From contig NC_080064.1 of assembly GCF_949987535.1 (NCBI RefSeq), positions 42,108,282 through 42,172,281 on the forward strand: a DNA stretch of 64,000 nt, read 5' to 3'. Below are positions 55,620 to 64,000 of the stretch, piece by piece. A program made the translations under genes and the position numbers. The DNA is from Balaenoptera acutorostrata (lineage: Eukaryota > Chordata > Mammalia > Artiodactyla > Balaenopteridae). Within the stretch, counting starts at the first letter, position 1. The number at the start of each line of letters is the position of its first letter. The notes beneath the pieces are model-generated. The model was not told the origin of the DNA and did no database searches. It saw nothing but the letters and a program-made list of their open reading frames with translations.

Positions 55620-56100
55620 GTTAGTTTTCATTTATTCATTCATTCAAAGAATATTTCTGAGTTCCTACACTATGCCAGGCCATGTCCTGGAAATCCACCT
55701 ACAAACAGGAATTAGATGGGGACTCTACTTGTAGATGGAGAGGAGACAAGTTTAGGAGAGGAGACCAGGAGAGGAGAAAAGTTTAGCTCCTAATGAGACA
55801 AGATGCTGTAATCAAGATCTGGGAGCTCAGAGACAGTTTGACTTATGTCGTCTAATGAGGAAGTTTCCCAAAGAAGGTAACATTGTATAATTGTGCCCTG
55901 AAGGATGAGTGGGGACTTGTCAGATGAAGACTAGGTCTGGGTAGAAGGAACATATATAGAGACACAGAGGCATGAAAAGAGAGGTGTGTTTAGATCATCA
56001 AGACTGGTCTGGATGGCAATTGTGTATATGGGATGGGGTTGAGACCTGAGAGGGAATGGGTAAGTCTCTTGAGGTCAAATAATATAGAGGAATTGTGAAT
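55620..56100 (-). repeat. L2 LINE, antisense
   Basis: TTTATTCATTCATTCAAAGA, CTACACTATGCCAGGCCATG and TGTGCCCTGAAGGATGAGTG form a long reversed L2. Confidence 0.8.
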
Positions 56101-56227
56101 ACTTTTCTACAGGTAATGGGGACTTTCTCTGGCATGAGAGTTGCAGTGGCATTAGGAATAGGTGGACAAAGTCTGTTTGGGGCCGAGGAAGAAGAGTTGT
56201 GGCAACTTGTACTTTAAAAACTGGAGA

Positions 56228-56530
56228 GGGCTTCCCTGGTGGCGCAGTGGTTGAGAATCTGCCTGCCAATGCAGGGGACACGGGTTCGAGCCCTGGTCTG
56301 GGAAGATTCCACATGCTGTGGAGCAACTAGGCCCATGAGCCACAACTACTGAGCCTGCACGACTGGAGCCTGTGCTCCGCAACAAGAGAGGCCGCGATAG
56401 TGAGAGGCCCGTGCACCGCGATGAAGAGTGGCCCCCGCTTGCCACAACTAGAGAAAGCCGTTGCACAGAAACGAAGACCCAACACAGCCAAAAATAAATA
56501 ATAAAATAAATAAATAAATAAATTTAAAAT
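56228..56530 (+). mobile_element. CHR-type SINE
   Basis: GGCTTCCCTGGTGGCGCAGT head, box B GGTTCGAGCCC, (AAAT)n tail. Perfect 12-bp target-site duplication AAAAACTGGAGA at 56216-56227 and 56531-56542. Confidence 0.94.
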
Positions 56531-56796
56531 AAAAACTGGAGAAACGTCTGGACCTTCATAATCATTACCACCAACATACAACCACAACACCACCACCACC
56601 ACACTTCAGCGATCTCTCCCTTAGACAGCTATCCATTGTGGAAATACCTGCTCAAACTGGTTCTTCTTGAAAATTTTGCTCCTACACCAGAATGTCATTA
56701 CACACTCTCTCCCAATGAGCTTTGTGATTCTACTGGCAGGGTATAAGATGAAACACTTTCTAATTAGTCCTGAATATCCCCCTGAAGAGGTCTTAA

Positions 56797-57253
56797 CCAG
56801 TTATCGATTGCTGTGTAATAAACCATCCTAAACTTAGTGGCTTAGCACAGCCCTGGCTCAGGACTCTGTAGGTTGGCAATTTGGGCTATCCTCAAGTGGG
56901 TTCTCCTGCTGGTCTTGGCTGGGCTGATTCATCTGTCAGTGTATAGCTGTGGGTCAGCTAGGAAGCTTTGTTTCTGGGGGGTTCACTGGCTATCAACTGA
57001 GGGTAAGGGGGTCAACAGAGCCACATATTTTTCATCAGCTAGCAGGCTAGCCTGGGCTTGGTCACATGGTGGTAGTCTCAGTGTTCCAAGAACACCAAGA
57101 GAGGAAGCTGTGAGGCCTCTTGAAGCCTAGACTTAAAAGTCTCCCAATGCCATTTATTCTATTGGCCAAAGCAAGACAAAACCAGCCTGAAATGCACTAC
57201 ACCTCTTGATGGAAGAATTTTAAAGCATTGTGGCCATTTTTGCAATCCACCCT
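56797..57253 (-). mobile_element. MaLR/MLT1-type solo LTR relic, antisense
   Basis: ATTGCTGTGTAATAAACCAT, then ACTTAGTGGCTTAGCACAGC, GAGAGGAAGCTGTGAGGCCT, TTCTATTGGCCAAAGCAAGA and ACACCTCTTGATGGAAGAAT follow a reversed MLT1-like LTR. It is a different subfamily from 36503-36866. No internal genes. Confidence 0.7.
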
Positions 57254-57404
57254 AAGGTTTATGAACTTTTTTCTATTAATCCTGGTATATGCTAGGAAGA
57301 AAGAATGGAGAACATTCCAAAGAAAGTTTTTATTATTTTTGTTAATTGAATTATTCCCTATAACCATAACATATACTAAGAGTGTGGTGAAATCCCTGTG
57401 GTTT

Positions 57405-57535
57405 ATTTATTATTATATGTTATTATTATTTACTGAGCACCTCCTATGTGTCAGAGACCAGTCAAATAACAATGGAAAAAGTATACACAATACTTTTTCC
57501 CATGGAATTTACAGTGTAATATAGAAAACATCTTA
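57405..57535 (-). repeat. L2 LINE 3' end, antisense
   Basis: TTTACTGAGCACCTCCTATG, TGTCAGAGACCAGTC and CATGGAATTTACAGTGTAAT are a reversed L2 terminus. Confidence 0.75.
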
Positions 57536-57539
57536 AACA

Positions 57540-58080
57540 AGTATCTGTAATAATTTGATATGTATTATGTTTTTATGGCTTTACTAATCTTTTCCTTTCT
57601 GATTTCTGTCTTTAGAGTCTTGACTTTTAAAGCCTTCCATAACCCCAAGATTAAATAAACATTTACTTGTCCAAATGGGTTTGTGAAAGAAGGAAGGTAG
57701 ATCCCCGGCTGGAGGCCCTCTTAACTTGGGTCCCCAGTAAACAAACCCAGGCCCAGCCAGAAGGCCAAGACCAAAGGAGGGGAAACCCTAGTTCAACGCC
57801 AGACCCAGGTCTTGGCCTCTTCTGAAAAGACTGATGCTGTGTTCCTTTCACTTTATGTGGCCTCCCCAGGTGGACACTATTAGAGAGAGGTTAGAGACCC
57901 TACTTATATCAGCCCAGACTTGATGTCGACCCAAATCTAGGCTGTTTTCTGTTACCAGATATCCTGTTGGGCCCTTCTCACAGATGTTTTAATGCACAAC
58001 CTGATGGATAATTGGACCTCTCAGTAGCATTTGAGTGGATTTCATTCAAATGTATACATTCCTATATACCTACATAGCTG
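57540..58080. other. Intergenic DNA, nothing recognised
   Basis: No exon or named repeat. Confidence 0.4.
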
Positions 58081-58081
58081 T

Positions 58082-58209
58082 AGATGATAGATAGGCAGAT
58101 AGATAGATGATAGATAGATGATAGATAGAGAGATAGACGATAGATAGATGATAGATAGACATGATAGATAGATAGATATAGATAAACAATAGATAGTTAA
58201 ATAGATAGT
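58082..58209. repeat. (GATA)n microsatellite
   Basis: About 125 bases of interrupted AGATAGATGATAGATAG-type repeat, the larger of two GATA arrays in the window. Confidence 0.95.
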
Positions 58210-58336
58210 TTTGTATTTTTCTTTTTTCCATTTAACAATGTATTAGGAAAATTGCCACATGCCGTTAAATAAATCTACCTTGAAGGATATAGAACAAATA
58301 AATGAATATTAAAGAACCATAAAAGAGAAGTTGTTT

Positions 58337-58532
58337 GGGGACTTCCCTGGCAGTCCAGTGGTTAAGACTTCGCCTTCCAATGCAGGGGTTGCAGGTTGGA
58401 TCTCTGGTCGGGGAGCTAAGAGCCTACATGTCCTGGGGCCAAAAAAGCAAAGCCTAAAACAGAAACAATACTGTAACAAATTCAATAAAAAGAATTTTAA
58501 AATGGGCCACATTAAAAAAAAGTCTTAAAAAA
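58337..58532 (+). mobile_element. Short CHR-type SINE
   Basis: GGGGACTTCCCTGGCAGTCC head, box B GGTTGGATCTC, then a body with AAACAGAAACAATACTGTAA and a poly(A) tail. Perfect 16-bp target-site duplication AAAAGAGAAGTTGTTT at 58321-58336 and 58533-58548. Confidence 0.93.
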
Positions 58533-58549
58533 AAAAGAGAAGTTGTTTA

Positions 58550-58825
58550 CCCAAGCACCTCTGTTTGGAGGGTCTCTCCATCCCCAACCTCCCACTGCAA
58601 CCAAGCATAGGGACAAGCACCCACCATCACTCCGTCCCTCCACTTTTCTGGGCATTGGATTAGTATTTCCTTGAATCATAGTGATAAGATCTGAGAGCTG
58701 GATTTTAGCATCAGTGGCCTGCTGCAGTCTGGGGAAATACAGCCCTGATGAGCTTAGGGAAAGAAATTTACCCTGTGGCCCAGCTCAGCTCCCTGGAGCT
58801 TGGAGTGAAAACCTTAGTTAACAGT
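58550..58825. other. Intergenic DNA, nothing recognised
   Basis: No gene or repeat that I can identify. Confidence 0.35.
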
Positions 58826-58829
58826 AAAG

Positions 58830-59045
58830 CATGTCTGGGCCTTCCGGTGCAACCTTGGGGGAGTTCTGAACCCCATTAACAAAATGGAGTTAGGAACAGT
58901 ACATACTTTGTAGGGTTGTTGTGAGGACTAAGGCAATCAACACAAAGAAAGACTTTAACAGGGCCCGACAGACACTAAAAGCTCACTCAGTGTTGACTCT
59001 ACCCACCACTATTAACATTAATTTGTTTTATTGTTATTACTAAGT
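58830..59045 (+). repeat. MIR SINE 3' part, sense
   Basis: TGTAGGGTTGTTGTGAGGAC, TAAGGCAATCAACACAAAG and ACATTAATTTGTTTTATTGT are the MIR 3' half with its tail. Confidence 0.7.
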
Positions 59046-59109
59046 GGCCTTGAGTGAGTCACTGAGCCCCTTTGGGCCCGGGTTTCATGTTTCACCCTGA
59101 CACATGTTT

Positions 59110-59640
59110 CATGGCTTCATGATGTTTTTGCACAGACTTCTTCCTCTGCTAGAATGCCCTTTGTCTGTGCCTACTGGGCAAACTCCTACTTGTCTCCAAA
59201 GTCCCCACTCAGCCATCATGCCCCTGGGAAACCTTCCTTGACCTCCTCGGATAGGCTTAAGTGCTCTCTTCAGGGCTCCTGCATGACGTACCGCCCTCGC
59301 CATGGACTGCTTCCTTCCTCATTTCTACTGTTTATTTCTGTGTTGCCCCACACCCTCCCCTCCTTCACCTCTTCCAAGTCTTTGCTCAAATATCACTTTC
59401 TTCAGGAGACCATCTTTCACCGCCCCATTGAAAACTACTTCGCACAAGATATTCCTCATACCCACCTCAGCTTTACTTGTCTTCTTATGCATTTCCTTTA
59501 TTGTCTACCCCTCACCAGGATGTACATTCCCTGAGGGCATGGATTCAGGTCTGTTTGGGTCACTGCTGCAACCCCAGCATCTAGAAGAGGGCCTGGCACA
59601 TAGGAGACAATATTTAATGAACAAATAAATGAGTGAAGTG
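59110..59640 (+). repeat. L2 LINE 3' end, sense (possibly two copies)
   Basis: CTCCTACTTGTCTCCAAAGT and CTGGGAAACCTTCCTTGACC are repeated in sense by CAAATATCACTTTCTTCAGG near 59387. The end is GGCCTGGCACATAGGAGACA. The repeated 3' UTR segment suggests two overlapping or tandem L2 copies. The two forward frames of 108 and 126 codons are repeat-derived. Confidence 0.8.
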
Positions 59641-59644
59641 GGCC

Positions 59645-60810
59645 TCCTTCTTATAGCATTTCATGCTGGGTGTTGGCAATATTGGTGAGACCAGCCCTCT
59701 AGTAGACGGTGCTGTGATCAAGGGACTCAGGACCAGCTGTACCCCACCATGCTGAAGTCTCCCTTCCCCCTTCCTCCCTCAGTATTTCCAGGGAAATACT
59801 TGCATAGGATGGGGATCAGCAAATCACAGTTTTAAGTGGTAGAGTTGAGCTTCGATGCCAGTGGTCTGGTTCCAGAAACCACACCCTCTGCCTTTGCAGC
59901 CCAGTATGGACTCAGAACTGCATCTTTCTACTTCACCAGCCGCTTCCCTGGCATCTAAAGGCCAAAAGTTCATTTGGTCCAGCCCTCTGCCTTTGGACTG
60001 GTAAGATATGAACATCCTCATTTGAAAGACGAGGCCCCTGAGGCCCAGGGGAGATAAGAGCTCAGCCAAATTCACACAGGTAATAACAGAGACCATTTCT
60101 GTATCCAGGGCATGTGGCCATCAGGCTACCTCACAGTGGGCTTTCTCTTCTTTACAGATGAAGATCCTAGGGTTCATCAAGTCCACTATTTCCCAATCGT
60201 TTTTCCATTGTTTACTACCTAAGAAGTGTTTTTACACAGTTTTTTCTCTTAATCCCCTCTGCCCCATGAAATTTTAATATTACAGATGCACTGTGTATCT
60301 GTGTACTCTGTGTATCTGTGTTTTATACATTTTTGAAAGAGTAAGCTTTTTTCAACCCCCAAGAACCACTTTTCACCCTCTTGGGGTGAAATATCGCCAC
60401 TTTCTTGGGGGCAATATTGCCCCCTTTGAGAATGCAGGATCTAATCTAAACTTCTCATTTTACAGTCGAAGAAACTGATACCACAGAGTGCAAGGCAGTG
60501 CCTCAAGGTCACTTAGCTCAGACCTATGGAGTCAAGAGCGGATCCAGGACTCCTGGCTCCTCCACTCCACACTGCCTCAAATATAGCTGTGGAGGCCTTT
60601 ATACCTCCTGTCTCACTGTCACCCCTGCCTTTCCTTCCCCAGCTTGGGGCTCTATCCGAATTCAGGCCCCCAACTTTCTAAGAGCAAGATTATCTGCAAC
60701 TAAGGATCCAGGTGCCTTCTAGACTCAGTCATGGACCAGTCCATCAGTAGGCCCGAAGGGTCATCTGGGGCTTCCTTCACAAGGGGCTGGCATGAAGGGA
60801 CAAGCACTGT
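59645..60810. other. Intergenic DNA with MIR traces
   Basis: Weak reversed MIR text at about 60005-60085 (CATCCTCATTTGAAAGACGA) and at 60455-60545. TTGGGGTGAAATATCGCCAC lies near 60381. No exon. Confidence 0.4.
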
Positions 60811-60815
60811 TCAAG

Positions 60816-60869
60816 TCAGGTCATCACCATGGGGACGACAGATCAGGTCGTCACCATGGGGCCGACAGA
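60816..60869. repeat. 27-bp tandem duplication
   Basis: Copies at 60816-60842 and 60843-60869 share TCACCATGGGG and CGACAGA and differ by two bases. 27 is a multiple of three, which is why a short open frame here shows a repeated peptide; this does not imply coding. Confidence 0.9.
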
Positions 60870-60959
60870 TCACATTACCTCTTCCTTGGAGGTTCAGCCC
60901 CATCACCTTTTCCAAATGCAAGACAAGCATAAAACTATTGCAGCAATGAAAAAAAAAAA

Positions 60960-61220
60960 AACAAACTTGGAAATAATTAAACAGCAAGGCAGTCACCCCT
61001 AATGATATTCTGCAGCACACTTTGGGGACAGTTTGCTGCAAAAGCGCCCGAGCACTCCGGTTGTTTAATTAACATTGAAACGGCGGTTCCACAAGAACTA
61101 AAAACCCTGTTAATTTATGTGTCTCTTAATGATGCTCATTTAAATACTGTCAACTTTCCATCGGTTTAATATTCATGATTTTGAATCATTAAAACACCCT
61201 GATTGGGGGGGTTTGTTGGG
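60960..61220. promoter_or_regulatory. Strong candidate conserved enhancer-like element
   Basis: Repeat-free block with many homeodomain-type cores in 230 bases: TAATTA (60974-60979), TTTAATTAA (61064-61072), GTTAATTTATG near 61110, CTTAATGATG near 61125 and GAATCATTAAAA near 61183. It also has isolated CpGs (AAAGCGCCCG, AAACGGCGG). This texture is typical of vertebrate developmental non-coding elements. No open frame of note. Conservation has to be tested by alignment. Confidence 0.45.
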
Positions 61221-61224
61221 GGGG

Positions 61225-62235
61225 CGGGAGACATGACTTTCTTATACACCCAAAAACACAAACTGTCTGAAGACAACAATTTCCAAATTCCTACCTTTCC
61301 ATCCCTCCCTCCGAAAGCTTAGCCCCTTAAAGAAACTGTAAAGCAGCTCGGGTAATTTGGGGGCTGCCGACAAGGCAGGGGCTTGAGCACAGTTTTACCA
61401 TTTACTGCCCACTCCCCTGCAGGACCAAGCCGGCCCGCTCTCACTGCCGGCAGTCACAGAGCTGGGGAGCTCAGCCGGCAAACGCAGGCTCTTGATAAAG
61501 CACCAAGAGGCCAGACTTCAAACCCCATGGTGTTCAGAACTATCTCAATCATGGCTAGGAGACAAAAGTTACCTTGAAATGTATTTCTGGAAAAGAGGGA
61601 CACTTAGGATTGGCCAGGATATGATGCCAATGAGGCGAAGAGGCATAGGGTTCAGAAGGGGCTCTGGATGCCCTTACAGGAAACGTACAGATGCAAGACC
61701 CCACACAGGAGCTACACGCATGCAATGCAAACTACGAATGAGCCCACACAAAAACCACAGACTCAACACACACAAATGCTCACAGAGACACATGCAAACT
61801 CTGTAAGAGCGTGTGAAAATCAATAAGGAGAATTCAAATCAATCCAGTTCAAGATTACCATATTCTGACAGCAGCCCACACACTATGATGGGCTCTGAAG
61901 ATTCCAAACTGATCCAGTAAGGAAGACAGACAAATGAATGGGCAAGGACCAAGAGTTGTTCATCATGAGATAAGAAGCAGGGGCGATGAGGGTGGGAGAG
62001 TGTTGGAAGCACAGAGGAAGGGGCACACGAGGGGGAAGTGGAACTGGCATCAGAACCCCAGGCTGTCAGTGGGCACTTCCTAAGTGCTAGTTCACATCCC
62101 CTCCTCAAGATCTCTCTCTGCAGGAGCATTCTACAACATTGGATCCTGCTTCCAATGAGTTAAAAACCAAGTACAGGGGTAAGTCAAGTCTTTCAGCATC
62201 TCTATTTATACATCCTTTCCTCAAGGCAGACAGAC
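61225..62235. other. Intergenic DNA, nothing recognised
   Basis: G-run at 61204-61224 borders it. The short frames at 61383 and 61492 have no domain, and I see no repeat family. Confidence 0.4.
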
Positions 62236-62239
62236 CATG

Positions 62240-62395
62240 ATTAAGTGTCTTAGGAGCAGGGAGCAGAGCGCTGGCTTCAACACCACCCAGAGCTGGGTTC
62301 CACTTACTGTCCTTATGAGCTTGGGCAAAGTCAGTTAATAAACAAATATGAGTCTGAGTTCCTCATCTGCAAAAAATGAGATAACAGCACCAATA
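62240..62395 (+). repeat. MIR SINE, sense
   Basis: AGAGCGCTGGCTTCAACACC, CTTATGAGCTTGGGCAAAGT and GTTCCTCATCTGCAAAAAAT are the MIR 5' half and core. It is truncated by the following L1. Confidence 0.75.
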
Positions 62396-62842
62396 TTATT
62401 TTTTTATCATTGAGGTATTGTTGATGTACAATATCATATAAGTGTCAGGTATACAACCCAGTGACTCAATTTTTAAAGGTTATATTCCATTTATAGTTAT
62501 AAAATATTGCCTATATTCCCTGTGTTGTATAATATATCCTTGTAGCTTATCTATTTTATACATAGTAGTCTGTACCTCTTAATCCCCTACACCTATATTG
62601 CCCCTCCCCACTTCCCTCTCCCCACTGGTAACCACTGGTTTGTTCTCCATATCTGTGAGTCCGTTTCTTTCATGTTATATTCACCAGTTTGTTTTATGTT
62701 TCAGATTCCACATATAAGTGATATCATACAATATTTGTCTTTCTCTGTCTGACTTATTTCACTTAGTAATACCCTTCAAGTCCATCCACGTTGTTGCAAA
62801 TGGCAACATTTCATTCCTTTTTATGGCTGAGTAGTATTCCAT

Positions 62843-62887
<45 letters not shown>

Positions 62888-62985
62888 CGCATCTTCTTTA
62901 TTCATTCATCTGTTGATGGACACTTTAGTTGTTTCCATATCTTGACAATTGTAAATAATGCTACTATGAACTTTGGATCACCAAT
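62396..62985 (-). repeat. L1 LINE 3' fragment, antisense
   Basis: TTATCATTGAGGTATTGTTG, CCCACTGGTAACCACTGGTT, GCTGAGTAGTATTCCATTGT and CATCTGTTGATGGACACTTT are the reversed 3' part of an L1, including the segment that in the forward L1 lies near 30640-30760. A (TG)n array has expanded inside it. Confidence 0.9.
62847..62885. repeat. (TG)n microsatellite
   Basis: About 19 TG units without interruption, inside the antisense L1 fragment. Confidence 0.95.
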
Positions 62986-63024
62986 ATGATTTTTATTGAA
63001 AATAATCTGTTGATAGGTGTATCT

Positions 63025-63130
63025 TTCCATTAGAATGTGAGCTACCTGGAGGCAAAAACAATGTATGATTTATCTCTATGTTTTCAGAGCATGGCACATA
63101 GTAGGGACTAGACAGATGTTGAACTGAACT
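63025..63130 (+). repeat. L2 LINE 3' end, sense
   Basis: TTAGAATGTGAGCTACCTGG and AGCATGGCACATAGTAGGGA are the L2 terminus. A MIR-like tail follows at 63165-63215. Confidence 0.8.
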
Positions 63131-63262
63131 GCCCAGTTCACCTCAGAGGGATGCCATAATGAATAAATGAAATGAAGTATGTAAAGAGCACTTAGTAGGT
63201 CCTCAAAATAAATTACTTGGGACCAGGGAAGGGATCAAGGAAGGCTTCAAGAGAGAGTTTGA

Positions 63263-63525
63263 GGGCTTCCCTGGTGGCGCAGTGGTTGAGAATCTGCCTG
63301 CCAATGCAGGGGACACGGGTTCGAGCCCTGGTCTGGGAAGATCCCACATGCCGCGGAGCGACTAAGCCCGTGAGCCACAATTGCTGAGCCTGCGCGTCTG
63401 GAGCCTGTGCTCCGCAACGGGAGAGGCCACAATAGTGAGAGGCCCGCGCACCGCGATGAAGAGTGGTCCCCACTTGCCGCAACTAGAGAAAGCCCTCACA
63501 CAGAAACGAAGACCCAACACAGCCA

Positions 63526-63560
<35 letters not shown>

Positions 63561-63570
63561 AATTTAAAAA
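63263..63570 (+). mobile_element. CHR-type SINE
   Basis: GGGCTTCCCTGGTGGCGCAG head, box B GGTTCGAGCCC, (AAAT)n tail of about ten units. Perfect 14-bp target-site duplication AAGAGAGAGTTTGA at 63249-63262 and 63571-63584. Confidence 0.94.
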
Positions 63571-63754
63571 AAGAGAGAGTTTGAACCTAAAGTGGACCTT
63601 GAAGGGTGGTGTGAGGTGGGCCAAAGAGAAAAACATCTTACATTGAAAGAGCAGAGTGCACAAAGAACCAGGCCAGGAAAGCCCAGCCCCGCCCTCCTCC
63701 GGCCTGGTTCCCCCCATAGACTCCCTGAACATACCATGTTCTCTCACAACCCCC

Positions 63755-64000
63755 TTTCTGTCCTCAGGATTGCCTGTTATTCCTCAATCACCCAGTTAAC
63801 TCCTACCCAGGTTTCAAGAACTGGTTCTGGAGTCACCTCTTCCAGGAAGCCTCTCTTGATTCCCAACCTCCCTCTGGTGCCCTCTCTGGGCTCTGGCAAG
63901 TCCTGTGTCCCAGCCTTATCACACCATATGGTCATCACTATTTATATGCCTATTTTCTCACCTGGAGGTCAAGGCTCACTTCTGAATCACCACTGCGTGC
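63755..64000 (+). repeat. L2 LINE 3' region, sense (runs off the window)
   Basis: CTCTTCCAGGAAGCCTCTCT, then GATTCCCAACCTCCC and CAGCCTTATCACACCATATG match the L2 3' UTR. The terminus would lie beyond the window. Confidence 0.75.

Noticed and set aside
58082..58209. Possible GATA-factor binding cluster
   Set aside because: A plain tetranucleotide microsatellite; GATA words follow from the repeat unit.

Overview
This is a stretch of mammalian nuclear DNA, almost certainly from a cetacean. Its one protein-coding gene segment is the terminal exon of ELAVL4 (HuD, a neuronal RNA-binding protein). The rest carries the usual fossil mix of a placental genome: MIR, L2, MaLR/MLT1-type LTRs, MER5-like and Tigger-like DNA transposons, and L1. 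On top lie 14 tRNA-derived SINEs of the CHR (cetacean-hippo-ruminant) type, most with clear target-site duplications. The form of the SINE heads and tails is the one that dominates whale and dolphin genomes. No bacterial, viral or plasmid-like gene system is visible.

Layout. Positions 1-980 are the last intron of ELAVL4, ending in a polypyrimidine tract and AG. Positions 981-1308 encode the C-terminal RRM3 and the stop codon. Positions 1309 to about 3912 are the long, A/U-rich 3' UTR, ending at an AATAAA signal at 3889. From about 3.9 kb to 64 kb I find no further exon. In human, ELAVL4 is followed by a long gene-poor interval before DMRTA2 and FAF1, so this is probably the proximal part of that interval (family knowledge, not shown by the sequence).

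The intergenic part is layered. Old MIR and L2 copies make up much of it. The largest single element is a nearly complete but dead L1 (24828-31073) with a 13-bp target-site duplication, a recognisable 5' region, ORF1 and ORF2, and a nested SINE. Other nested events are a SINE inside an MLT1-type LTR (11540-12306), an unidentified element splitting an L2 copy (22518-23560), and a SINE inside an L2 copy (31360-32045).

A few islands do not look like repeats and are rich in homeodomain, POU or RFX-type motifs. The best is 60960-61220; others are 42140-42840, 34000-34235, 44690-44840, 4980-5230 and 50090-50260. They are candidates for conserved regulatory elements acting on ELAVL4 or a neighbouring developmental gene. 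This is inference from composition and motifs and needs a cross-species alignment.

Sequence oddities include a 24-bp minisatellite (53061 to about 53310), a chain of perfect AT-rich palindromes (45611-45707), and short tandem duplications at 318-387, 29808-29845, 39061-39102 and 60816-60869. Repeat borders other than the SINEs and the L1 are by eye and good only to a few tens of bases.
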